A stretch of 64,000 bases of DNA. Source: Actinostola sp. cb2023. Taxonomy: Eukaryota > Cnidaria > Anthozoa > Actiniaria > Actinostolidae. Positions within the stretch are counted from its first letter, which is position 1, and every line of letters begins with the position of its first letter. Below the pieces are notes generated by a model that worked only from the letters and a program-made list of their open reading frames with translations, was not told the DNA's origin and did no database searches. Where the stretch lies: assembly GCA_033675265.1 (NCBI GenBank), contig JAUJYZ010000325.1, forward strand, positions 496,001-560,000, given 5' to 3'. The position numbers and the translations under genes were made by a program. Of the stretch, positions 46,062 through 56,927 are shown piece after piece.

Positions 46062-46740
46062 ACTCGGCGTGGACTGCCTGTGGCAGACGCCGAGTTTTAA
46101 AATAGGCTTTTTACATTCTCGTACCCAGAGCCCGCTCGTCATTTGGTTTGTCGCTGGCTCTGGGAACCCGTTCGAAAAAAAATCGCTCGTGCATTTGGTT
46201 GTTCGCGGAGTAAAACCCTGTTGCTCGGTCGTCAGAATTTTGATAGTCGTTGCCATGCTCATACATATCAAAAGCTCCGCTGATTGAGCGAATACGTGGA
46301 AGATTTTACTGGCTGAAACGTAGTGATCGTTACAAGTACACAACTGCATTTTTCTTCTTGTGAGCGTTTAAAATCCCTTCGACGTTCATGACCGGTTCTT
46401 CTAGACCTCTATCCTGCGGTAAAGGCCTCACGATAAATGCATGTTCTAATACTAATCTTTGCATCTTGAGTACATTAGGTCTTTCGATATTCTTAAAACC
46501 CATTCCTTTGAAGCTCAAAGCGAGTACGATCGATTGTGTCTGTAGCAGTTACTTTACTTTTATAATTGAGCGTATTGTTAGATCTCCCTTTACGAATTCT
46601 TAAAAATTTATGTCTACACAGTCACTCTCATTTTCCAAAACTTTATAATTCAAAAACAGAGGATATGAAAATACAACCGTCGCTGTCATTCCTTTCGCTG
46701 ATCATCCTGCAAGTTTGAGTTAATGCTCTTGAGCGTCTAG
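46062..46740 (+). mobile_element. Helentron-like element D
   Basis: The 5' end is a hairpin, ACTCGGCGT-gga-CTGCC-tgt-GGCAG-ACGCCGAGT, directly after T. The 3' end reads TTTGAGT, then 'ATGCTCTTGAGCGT', then CTAG followed by T. The 3' repeat of the 5' stem has largely decayed (only GAGT is left). The interior contains a copy of a dispersed repeat, 'ctcgtacccagagcccgctc'. No coding region is supported. Confidence 0.5.
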
Positions 46741-47854
46741 TTGAGATTTCAATGCGAATATTCACACGTGAAATTGACACACGGTCATCCGGCACTAATC
46801 AGCTCAAATACGCTAAATCTTCAACTACCCAATTCCCACGAAAAGCACAAGATGACGAGCGGGCTCTGGGTACGAGTGAGGGATTTAGTGTTAGAAGTGA
46901 AACATACACATCCCAAATTATTAGAGACCATTTTGGGCACGACATCGAAAAAAAACGATTTCACTGCATGGTCCTATAGCGGAGTAAACGACCTGAGTTG
47001 GTGCGAAAAGCATGATGGTTCTTGAGAATTATCATGATGGTTCTTGAAACTGATGAATCGAGTAAAAATCGAGATTTTTTCTGCCTATTGGCTGAAATTA
47101 GTGATTGATTACGGGACTTGCTCGCGACTTGCTCGCTTGTGAGCACTCAAAAATATCGATGTAAAATTGGATAAATAGACCTTTGATGTCCTAATGTTGT
47201 GGTTTCACAGCACTGGTTAAATATTTCTGAGGGTTGTTCTAAGGTTAGGTTTAGGGGTTTTTTGGTAAAACCCATTCCTGAATGTGTTTATCGAACTTAG
47301 TTGTAAAGGATTACAAACTGAAAGGTAGTGAAAGAAGCCCAAAACGTTGGACTTAAAAAAATTACACCAGTGGGAAATTTCAAAACCATTAGACAAAAAC
47401 ACATATGCATGCCATAGAGATTGCAAGAGTTCCAGCTGACCTTATCGGTTAAATGACGCCGATTAAGTATAATGCTACCTATCGTCTAGTTGAGATCCAA
47501 TGCGAATATTCACCCCGTGAAATGACACACGGTCAGCCGGGGGACTTTCAGGGAGGTTTGAATGCTATTTCTCCTACACAATTCCCACGAAAAATGACGG
47601 AGATTGTTGTATTCTTTAGTGTCATCAGGAACTTGCGTGATGATACTAAAAACGGCTGCGAAGAGGCTATACAGGAGGGGCAAATTAATTTTGTTCTATT
47701 GTCCCCACTTACCAGGGGGAAAAACAACTTTGACAGGCCCTTTTGCGAAAAAAGTCCCCTCCCTTGCCCGGGGTCCCCCCCCAGGGGATAACTGCATGAT
47801 AGGTGCATAAGTGAGACTGTATTATTAGTCTATGCAGCCAAATGTAAGTCATAC

Positions 47855-47965
47855 CGTATCGCTCGCGATGAATGTCGCTGCGTCAAATAGCTTTAAGTAG
47901 ACCAGGCCATACTTCATTTAAACTGTCTTTATCTACGTCACCACTGTACTCTGACGTATTTTCCA
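47855..47965 (-). pseudogene. TOE1 N-terminal exon copy with a +1 frameshift
   Basis: On the minus strand an acceptor CAG precedes 47965 and a donor GTATGA follows 47855. The exon first reads DVDKDSLNEVWPGLLKAI, matching the start of TOE1 proteins. It then needs a shift of one base to read DAATFIASDT, which would join ELSGLG in phase 0 and supply the catalytic Asp. The extra base is a T in a TTT run. In the shifted frame an ATG inside the exon gives MKYGLVYLKL then FDAATFIASDT, an alternative shortened start. It may be the damaged true exon or a copied pseudo-exon. Confidence 0.7.
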
Positions 47966-48575
47966 CTGAATTATATCTTTATAAATGGGTTGTTCTAAGG
48001 TTGCGTTGTCGGTTTTTTGAAACGAAGTTGATTCACAGGTTAGTTGGAAAGGATTAAACTGAAAGGAAGTGAAACAAACCAAAATCGAGAAAGACTAAGG
48101 TTTTTCACCAGTGGGCTCCCTTTCAAACCACAAAAAATGCATGCTCGGATAGTGCAAGATGAACAACCTTAGTTTAAAAATGGAACTTTAAGTATTTTGC
48201 ACCTTTTATTTTTTTGTGGGGGCCACAGAATGGCAAAAAAGGTTTGCATGGGGAATGTGATCGTATCGGTCAGGAATGTCTGTTTAAGGTGGTTCCAGCA
48301 AAATGAATGAGATTTGTTGGAATTCTTTAAGTGTCGCTCCGCGTCAATATTGCTTGGATTTGATTATACTTAAAAACAAATGTGAATTCAACTATTCTGC
48401 TAGGAGGGGCATTTGTTTGTTCTATGTCCCCACTTGTAAGGGGAAATTAACAACTTTGACAGCCCTTTTGCAAAGTCCCCTCCCTTGCCCTAAAACCCCC
48501 CCCAAGGGGTTAACCAAGTATGATTTTTTTTAAACTTCGTGTACGACCTTTTATGCAGCCAAATGTAAGTCATGA

Positions 48576-48690
48576 CGTATCAAGTGCGAGGAAATGTCGC
48601 TCCGTAAATAGCTTTAAGTAGACCAGGCCATACGTCATTTAAACTGTCTTTATCTACGTCAACCAATATGTACTCTGACGTATTTCTCCA
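48576..48690 (-). pseudogene. Second TOE1 N-terminal exon copy, frameshifted, splice sites lost
   Basis: It reads VDVDKDSLNDVWPGLLKAI on the minus strand, then continues out of frame with the same extra T as the copy at 47855; the shifted frame ends HFLALDT. The acceptor is changed (CAG to CAA) and the donor after GATACG reads TCATG. It is clearly non-functional as an exon. Confidence 0.7.
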
Positions 48691-48867
48691 TTGAATTATT
48701 TCTTTATAAATGAGATTCTCTGCGTTGTCGCACCTTTGAAACGAAGCTGATTCACAGAAGCGCGGGGACAACTTCAACCAAAAAATCGTACATGGAATCG
48801 AGCAAAGTTTTAGTGAAAATAGTGTTTTCATGTGGGCTCCCATGTGTACACGGCACAAACTTTAATT

Positions 48868-49639
48868 ACTCGGACACTTCCGGAGGAAGTCCGAGTTATA
48901 AATTGGAATTAGTATTTGTTTTTTATTTTTTTGTCATGGCCACAGAATGACGCGGAGCGATGCGACGAATGTGATCGCAAATCGGTCATTCATTGTGCTG
49001 TTTAAGGGTTTCGATAACTGGGGCGATGATATCCGAATACGTAATGAAGTAATTCTATGCTCAAACGGGTCAAATAGTTCGCTCTTGGGTCATCGTTTTA
49101 AAAAACTCATCGTCCCACGACTACCGACTAGAGAAGAGAAGAGAGAGAAGCAGTTGAGATCTCGAGTGTTTTTAAAAGGGCGGTCCACGAACTCATCAAT
49201 CTTGAATATAATTGTTTTTGCTAAACTGAAGAGTGTTGTATAGTGAATAGTGTTGGGTTTCATGTTTCATAATGGAGTGCATATACGCAACAACGTCAAC
49301 AAGTTTGATTGCGGCTCGGATCTTTATGGCCGATAAAACACGGGCTTTAAACACGCTCATTTCACATACAAAAGCATACGCCGATTCGTGTGGGCCCATG
49401 CACTCTGAAAGATGTCGTTTCATTTATAACAAAAACAAACGCGCCTTCATTACAACAAAAATCTTTATCAGAACCATCTGACCATATGCATGAATATGCA
49501 ACCTCAACTGGACGTTCGAAGTATGTACTGCAGACGGACGATTCGGAGATCTTTATCTATCCTCACCGACACATAGTCTCCCTAGTCACGCAACTGTCAT
49601 TGTCATAAATGTCCGAGTGTACGCTCATTGAGCGTCTTG
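48868..49639 (+). mobile_element. Helentron-like element B
   Basis: The 5' end is a hairpin, ACTCGGAC-a-CTTCC-gga-GGAAG-TCCGAGT, after T. The 3' end carries GTCCGAGT, then the hairpin ACGCTC-ATT-GAGCGT, then CTTG, followed by T. A 98-residue ATG frame at 48947-49243 has no known motif. A decayed relative of the element A ORF lies downstream. The motif AGTCACGCAAC about 50 bp from the 3' end recurs near the 3' ends of elements A and C. Confidence 0.6.
49272..49608 (+). pseudogene. Frameshifted relative of the element A two-segment protein
   Basis: One frame gives NTLISHTKAYADSCG and another, from about 49390, gives TLKDVVSF. Together they parallel TLISHTNADAVRG and RPTLKDVERF of the ORF at 33705-34445. 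A shift separates the two halves, and the hydrophobic segments of the element A protein are not found. It stands downstream of the 5' hairpin of element B, as the ORF does in element A. Confidence 0.55.
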
Positions 49640-49996
49640 TTTGAATAAATCCGCCATTTCAGTAACTACAGCTGCTGATCTTCATAACAATTATAATCTC
49701 AAATTTCTTACGAACATTAACGAAAGCGTGTACTGTACCTTAGTATCACTATCTCACTTGATGGCAAATTGCAAAATATAAAACTAGGTCCTAACGTTAA
49801 CCAAAAGGCCAGTGAGGGAGGGGAAATCCTGCCCCTACTCCATAAGTTCCGGCAGATATCCTCTATTAGACCATTACTCTATCTTGCCACTCAGTATTTT
49901 TATATAATATAATTAATGGGCATTATAAGGATATTTCTGATAAGCTTTTATTCTGTAAAGATCGCAATGTACTGTAGGTCATAATTTAAGAAAAAA

Positions 49997-51159
49997 CTAG
50001 ACGCTCTTCTAGCGTGAAGTCGGGATTCTAAATGAAATGTAGCCTATTTGAGCTAAATATAGATATCTTATAGTACGATTAAAACAGTGTTTGGTTGCTC
50101 GTCGTTGCGTGACTCGAGCTCGATAGAACTTGCTTTCCTTGCAATTTCAGTACTGCGATTTCACAAACTCAGCGAATCATGAATGACAATGACATAGTTT
50201 ATTTGTTACCATCAATATATCCCGCAGAGTGATTAAACAATGTTTGGATGAAGTGTAAATACAGTGGAACCCCGCCTAACGGACACCCCGGTATAACGGA
50301 CACCCCGGTAAAACGGACACCCCGGTATAACGGACAGTTTTATAGGTCCCGGCGGAAAGGTGATACACTAGTTTCTGTTAAAAAGACCCCGTTATAACGG
50401 ACAACGGACACTTTTTACAGCCCGAACAGCAAAATTTAATACAAAATCAACCCCATTATAACGGACAGTCTGAGTACAATCTTTCGTTACACCATTGCGC
50501 TAATGGTTGCACTACTACGATTAAAAGTTTAATATCCGTCTGGATATCGTATGTGATTTATAAGAGTTCGCCACAGTGACGCTAGGAATTCACATGAAGT
50601 TTTTACAAGACAGAAACGTAAGCTAAGACTACAGTATGTTCAGTGTACAGTCTTCTTTTTATTCTTCTCTACATTGTAAGAAACCCCGTTATAACGGACA
50701 CCCCGCGGTTTTAACGGACACTTTCTCTGGTCCGCTTCGGTGTCCGTTATACGGGGTTCCACTGTATGGGTTTACCTCGACGGTTATCGGTCGGCTGAAA
50801 ACCTTACAACTCGTTCTCTTCACCGCCGGCTGCGTGTATCAACTCACTTCGTTCTAAGTTCTGAAGATCTCTAAACCCTTTGCAGTACTAGTACTGGATT
50901 GATAAATCCATATCTCTATGAATTATTGTGGTTATTTTGAAAACAAGACGACATAAACTTCCTCCAACAAGGTTTGTGAATTCAGACTCGACCAGTCTCG
51001 TATTGATAAATCATGTTGTTAGAGCCTTCGGTGATTATCTTAGCGGCCGGCACAGGGCGCATGCGCTGTGCAACCCAGTATGCTTTTTGAGGTCAACGAC
51101 GTCGACGACAAAGAACGCTTCTCATTTTTAGAGTCGGGTCTTCCACAGGAAGCCCGACT
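49997..51159 (-). mobile_element. Helentron-like element C
   Basis: Read on the minus strand the 5' end at 51159 forms AGTCGGG-CTTCC-tgt-GGAAG-a-CCCGACT. The 3' end carries CCCGACT, then the hairpin ACGCT-AGAAG-AGCGT, then CTAG at 49997. T flanks both sides. It is interrupted by the pogo-like element at 50262-50764; without it the element is about 660 bp. No coding region is recognised. Confidence 0.6.
50262..50764. mobile_element. pogo-like MITE inside element C
   Basis: The ends 'cagtggaaccccgcc' and 'ggggttccactg' are flanked by TA. The sub-terminal motif 'ccccggtataacggaca' is repeated about three times at the left and reappears inside. Non-coding. Its insertion post-dates element C. Confidence 0.85.
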
Positions 51160-51334
51160 AATGACTCTCTTCTGTGACCTTGTCAGTATGCATAGGCCAG
51201 TAGATTTTGAAGCTTAGGTCTGGGATAGGGTACGGAAAATTTCCGTTTTTAGGTCTGGGATAGGGTAAGGTTTTTGGGATCATGGCGGCACACCCCTACC
51301 CCAAAAATGGCCGAGTACTTATTACTCCCCTCCC

Positions 51335-52060
51335 CTCCCCCCAGGGGATTTCTACACGTAAGCATCGATGTGTTGAAACTGGATTCGTTGTAAAACCGCA
51401 AACTTTGTGCAAGTATTACCACAGGTAGCCCAAGCTCACTGTTTGTGGCTATTTACTAGAGATATATGTGACTAAACGAAACATGGAATAAAATCGTTGA
51501 AATTTTAATAAAATCCAATAAGACTTACATGGTGTCTTCTTTATATACTTGGTTATCCTCCTGCTGAGTTACAGCGAATTTCGTTAAGGTTTAGCTGCTT
51601 TTCCCTTGCCACTACCTGTGGTATTACCTCAGTGCAGCGCGCGGTCTTTCGCACTCTTCAAAATCCCTCGTTCACTTTATGACTAAAATACGAGTCTATC
51701 AGAAAACAGACAACAACTTTTTAGAAAGTAATTTTTATCAATGGAATTTTGAGTGATTCCGATTGATCAGGTTGGTTGCCCGGGACACTAATATCAGAGT
51801 TTCTTTATTAACTATCGGTACTAAAACGTCCCAGTAAGGACGAAACAGCTGTCCACGGCTGCATTCTACTGAGTTGCGAGCGTTTCTCATGTCAGCTTTA
51901 GCTGACCGTTGTGCTATGTGTTACTGTTGCTAGTCTGGCTAGTTGATGTACGTTGTCCAGAAAGTCGTACACGGTCTTTCCTTACTGTTTTACTAAAACG
52001 TGGATCGATTGAAGAAATTGTCAAATTTGAGACACATTTTGTAAATTATAAACAAATATA
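51335..52060 (+). repeat. Tandem segmental duplication, upstream copy
   Basis: The segment from 'attactcccctcccctcccc' through 'gtttctttattaactatcg' to 'gaagaaattgtcaaatttga' is repeated in the same order at 57390-57890, with an extra insert at about 51830-52003. Together with the minicollagen exon copies this defines a duplication unit of about 6 kb. Confidence 0.85.
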
Positions 52061-52840
52061 AATATTGTTATTATCCATTTTATATGTATATAGATTATAT
52101 TTCTATTATTTTTAGTATTTTCTTCTTTTCATTTAATTCTTTTGTTATATTTTATATTCAAGTTGGTGTGATATCCTACGATTTTTACCGACTCATTAAA
52201 ATGTAACTGATGTATAATTATTGATGTAGATGTAAAACTTCTAAGCGAGCGATGTAGCCATGTTGTACTGTCAGTCTCACTTGGAATAGTTTACTTGCAA
52301 GGAGCCCTCTTTTGTCGCCGAAAAGTATCAACTGAATTTCTTCGTAAGCATACTATCAGCGAACTAGACCATTATATAATTCTGCTCATCTTTGCCGTAT
52401 AGCAAACTCAACTGAAAACAAAACTTTTTGAAAGTCGGTTTGAAGGCGCCAAGAAAATTAAATATTTCTCATCAGTTCCTATAGAAACCATTTTGAGCCT
52501 GATCATTTCAGGTAAAATAAAATATAACTTTTTGGTAGTTTTCTTGTCGATTCGTGATTTCCATATTTTAACTACTTATAACACAATAGTATCCGTGAAA
52601 CAGTACTTTATTAACACTAATTCAAGTACTAAATAGCACCGCTAATGAAACAATAGAAAACACTAGACCAAGTACCACTTACTAATCATTTAAAAATAGT
52701 TTTTTTTTATAAGAAGTGTCTCCCACGGTGGTAATAATATTAATATTAAATGCAATATAATAATGCTACTTTCTCCTGTATTAATGTACAAAAAGTACAA
52801 TGGAGGCCAAATATAACTGTTAAAAACATTCTCAGTTTGA
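52061..52840. other. Intergenic, nothing recognised
   Basis: AT-rich sequence without a supported gene or repeat. Confidence 0.5.
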
Positions 52841-52995
52841 CTTTGTCTTGCAGGTGAATCATGGATTCTGACAGTATCCCCATTTACCCATTTAAGAGAA
52901 GGGTTAGCACGAAACCCCAGCGGCTGGATACTGAGCCGAGGATAGGTGCAGTCCCTGCTTATTCTTACTGCGAGTACGTATACTAATTTACGTCT
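52841..52995 (+). pseudogene. Decayed copy of minicollagen exon 1
   Basis: 'tttgactttgtcttgcag' followed by GTGAATC and ATGGA matches the acceptor and start region of the minicollagen exon at 58767-58778. After the start codon (52871) the frame no longer encodes a signal peptide: it reads MDSDSIPIYPFKRR and stops after about 41 codons. It is the 5' half of the duplicated, broken minicollagen unit. Confidence 0.65.
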
Positions 52996-54027
52996 AAAAC
53001 AGTTATAATAGACGAACGTGTCCATATTTTTCCTATTCTTGGTTTTCACCTACGTCATCGAAAATTTTCCCAGGACTTATATAGAACAAAACCTTCATAG
53101 GCCGAAAGAGCAGCCAAAACCACATATTTCAGCCGAAGTTTTAGTTAAAAGAAGTTTTAAATACGAAGATATGAGCGATCGCTTATGCTCATAATTTTGT
53201 TAAAATGTATGGGTGTCGCATCGAGCGACACCAACATGGCGGCCAAATCACGAAGACTGAAAATCATGTTTAATTGCAAATACTTCAATTTTTCAATAGC
53301 TATTTTCATCAAAATAAAGTTACCCATCATCTATCATCGTATTATTTCAAACGAATTTTTCCTATTTCTATGGCTTTTGAAAATGCGTGACTGTATTGCG
53401 TGACAGAATTTGACTCGCAATAAAACGAAAACCAAACATCTAAATTACAAAATTATTTTGGTAAGAATTTTCTTATAGCGATATAAACAACATATCCAAC
53501 AAACAGTTTTGTGAGGTGAATAGTTTGGATTTTAGCTTTTTGATGACGTCATGTGAAAACCAAGAATTCGGTAGTTATCTATACCATTTTCATTCGCACC
53601 ACGCTTACGAAGAATGTTTTGAATTTCGCGCGCCATGTATCACAACAATCAACATCCGTACTTCTTATCCAGGCCTACAAATTCATGAAGCGAAATCCTC
53701 TTTGCCAGTAATAAGCATTTCCAAGCATAAAACTATGTTCGGTCATTTCTACATAAAGCGACAAGAGTATTGCTTTCATTACACCACAGGTAACCCAGGC
53801 TGTATACTTGTGAAGAGAATGTATGTGAAGAATACATCCCGAAAAATTATTCAGCAAAATATTGTCAATCAAGCTTGAAATGATAGATAACAATTGTACT
53901 TTAATACCGTCTTGTCTTGATTTCTTGCGATTTTGAGCGTTTTTTAGCGATTTTAGGTATCGCTCCCCTTCCCCTCCTTTCCCCCTCTCCTTCCCAGTCC
54001 TCCTCCCCCTCCCTTTTTCCCTTTCCA
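52996..54027. other. No gene recognised
   Basis: Open frames at 53.2-53.4 kb and 53.5-53.9 kb show no known motif. Nothing else is supported. Confidence 0.45.
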
Positions 54028-54652
54028 CATTCTCGTACCCAGAGCCCACTCCTCATTTGGTTTGTCGCTGGCTCTGGGAAACCCTGAAATTTTAGCGAAT
54101 TTAATTGGCTGTTGAAATCAACAATAAATGATCGTATTTGATTGGTCCATGAGATAAACAAAGATTCAAACTTGCAAAGCGAACGAAGCGAATGACAGCG
54201 ACGGTTGTAGTAATTTTATACAAATCAAAAACTATATACCTTTTTTGAATAATAAATCAATGGAAATCGTGATTCATTGACTGTGGTCAAAGGGAGATCT
54301 AACAATACAAAGATATATAAAAGTAAAGTTGCAAAACTCGCGAGTATTCGAAGCGAATGACAGCGGAAGACAGGAAGGTTTGCAAGTAATAGAACATGTA
54401 TTTATCGACATTTATACAATATTAGGGATTTTAAACGGCTACAAAACAATGTACAATATACCTTTTTTGAATAATCAAATCAACGTGGACACTACGTGCC
54501 AGTGATTCTCTTCCACAGTACCCGCTCTCAGCGGTCTTTGTATGAGCATGCGCACTAACGACTTGGTCGTCAAAATTTGACGACCGAGCAACAGGATCTC
54601 TTCCCCAGACCTGCGTTACTTTCGACAGCGGCGAAGAACGTAGGCTCTGGCA
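54028..54652. repeat. Dispersed 'ctcgtacccagagcc' repeat, probable MITE
   Basis: The left end 'attctcgtacccagagccca' and the right end 'gaagaacgtaggctctgg' are roughly inverted. Further copies of the left portion occur at about 46115 (inside element D), 46850 (inverted) and 55537-55632 (inverted, with 'gctctgggtacgagaat'). Boundaries are approximate. Confidence 0.55.
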
Positions 54653-55536
54653 TAATATTAAAAGGTGATACTACGTAGAAATAAAACGGCTAACACACAC
54701 ACATGATCAGGATCGGCAACCGTACTCGTTCTTTTGGAACTCATCAGTATGTCAACTCAGAGAGCCAATGTATGCTTTTCGACTCTGAAACTCAACCAGC
54801 TCAAATTTAGAAAGCCCAGCATAATCCATTTTTGAGACAATTTGATTGGCTATTCCATTTTAGAAACTACGCACGCGCAAGCGGAAATGAAATATATCCA
54901 TGAAAATTGAGTTGTCAAAAAACATGTCCCAAGATTTTTACGGTTTATTGACATGTTATTTTCAACATGTCGACATGTCGCCTCGATCGCAATATTAAAA
55001 TATCTAAGCACAGAGAAAAATCCTTTATCTAAGCTTATATGTATCTCGAAGTGTCTTTCAAACGAAGCTCAAAATTTACACGAAGAGTGATGGTTATTGA
55101 ACATGTCGATCGTAAATCTAATATTTTTAAACGGCTAGCAACTGAAAGGCGATGCCAATACGAAGGCGAAAGATTCAAAAGAAAATACATTTGAAGGAGA
55201 GACAACAATAACCAGAGAAGATGAAGATGATAGATTCAAATAATTAACTGAATATGTAAAGTAAACCAACGTATAAACCCGTAGGACACTACTGTTCGCG
55301 TATCCTTCTGCTGTAAAACCACTGCTTTTAATAAAGACTTCAGATACTGCTCTTCTTCCACAGTATCTTCTTTACCAAGTGCTTTTAAAGTGTACTCTAT
55401 TCCCTAATGAAACCTTTCGAAGATTCCACTGAAACTGAATCGACAATTTGAATCGACAACCACTGCCCAGCTAACTTGCGCATGTGCTCTAAAACCGGAA
55501 GAACAAGGTCCTGTTCCCAAAAAATGGATTGAGCCT
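54653..55536. other. No gene recognised
   Basis: No exon, RNA or clear repeat is supported in this stretch. Confidence 0.5.
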
Positions 55537-55668
55537 ACGTTCTCGTCGCTGGCCGAAAGTAACGCAACAGATTGCAGGGTTTCCCAGAGCCAGCGACGAG
55601 CCAAATGAGGAGTGGGCTCTGGGTACGAGAATGCCCTTTCCAATGATAGGGCCAGCTACGCAGGCTAC

Positions 55669-55671
<3 letters not shown>

Positions 55672-55728
<57 letters not shown>

Positions 55729-56013
55729 CACTATTATTATCACTATTATTATTATTATTATTATAATATTATTATTATTATTATTATTATTATATCACTA
55801 TTAATATTATTATCACTATTTATTGTTATTATTATTATTATTATCACTATTATTATTATTATCACTATTATTATTATTATTATTATTATTATCACTATTA
55901 TTGTTTATTATTTCATTATTATTATTATCATTTATTTATTATCACTATTATTATCACTATTATTATTATTATCACTATTATTATTATTATTATTATTATC
56001 ACTATTATTACAC

Positions 56014-56065
<52 letters not shown>

Positions 56066-56066
56066 C

Positions 56067-56108
<42 letters not shown>

Positions 56109-56423
56109 CATATTATTATTATTATTATTATTATCACTATTAATATTATTATCACTATTATTGTTATTATTATTATTATTATCACTATTATTATTATTAT
56201 CACTATTATTATTATTATTATTATTATTATCACTATTATTGTTATTATTATTATTATCACTATTATTATTATTATCACTATTATTATTATTATTATTATT
56301 ATCACTATTATTATTATTATTATCACTATTATTGTTATTATCACTATTATTATTATTATTATTATTATTATCACTATTATTATTATTTATTATCACTTAT
56401 TATTATTATTATTATTATTATTA

Positions 56424-56484
<61 letters not shown>

Positions 56485-56525
56485 TATTATTTATTATCAC
56501 TATTATTATTATTATTATTATTACT
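55672..56525. repeat. (ATT)n microsatellite, about 850 bp
   Basis: A trinucleotide repeat interspersed with 'atcactatt' variants, in places giving a higher-order pattern of ATT runs separated by ATCACT. Poly-Ile, poly-Leu, poly-Tyr and Asn/Ser frames across it are artefacts. The array is long enough to be uncertain in assembly. Confidence 0.95.
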
Positions 56526-56817
56526 TGAATGGATCGCTAACCCCTCCCTTAGTTGATAGTTTTAAAAGGATACGAGAACGCGTTTAGTGAAGACAGAGTG
56601 CTCATTCAGAGCATTCTAAATGGCGGTTTATCAGTGTAAATACTATCTACGGGACCCTCTGGATTTGTTGAAAATTTCAGTGGGAAGCAGGAAAATTTGC
56701 TTCGAGTTTATTCTACTGATTTTAAATTGAAGAATAACCACGCAGTTTTATAAGATAGCCATATTTCTGTATTGCGGTTTTGACGAGTGGTTTATTCATT
56801 CGCTGTTCTATTTGCAG

Positions 56818-56927
56818 CTCAAAGGGATCACATCTTCAAGCAAAGCTCTTGTCCTCCAGGATGTCCCTACTCATGCGCTCCAGCCTGTACGGCAGTTTGT
56901 TGTACACCACCACCACCACAGCGCTGA
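56818..56927 (+). pseudogene. Truncated minicollagen exon: cysteine domain then stop
   Basis: An acceptor (tttgcag) precedes 56818. In the same phase as the intact gene the exon reads QRDHIFKQ, then a complete cysteine domain with C-x3-C-x3-C-x3-C-x3-CC ([19 protein letters not shown]), then TPPPPQR and a stop at 56925-56927. The collagen repeat is gone, and the propeptide KR site has become KQ. Upstream sequence from about 56770 matches 61120-61182. AATAAA follows at 57061. It is most likely a pseudogene left by tandem duplication; expression as a free cysteine domain is possible but unproven because its first exon is decayed. Confidence 0.75.

Larger units (their letters stand above)
46741..48867. 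repeat. Degenerate block with about 0.75 kb periodicity
   Basis: 'ttgagat..caatgcgaatattcac' occurs at 46741 and 47491. 'ggttgttctaagg' followed by 'ctgaaagg.agtgaaa' occurs at 47228 and 47988, with a weaker third version at 48715. 'gtccccactt' and 'tttgacag' segments occur at 47700 and 48427. TOE1 exon copies sit in the second and third units. The units differ by many indels. Confidence 0.7.

Noticed and set aside
53516..53878. 120-codon frame between minicollagen copies
   Set aside because: No recognisable domain and no corresponding sequence in the downstream duplicate.
55612..56556. 314-codon frame and other frames of Ile, Leu, Tyr or Asn/Ser
   Set aside because: They are translations of the (ATT)n microsatellite.
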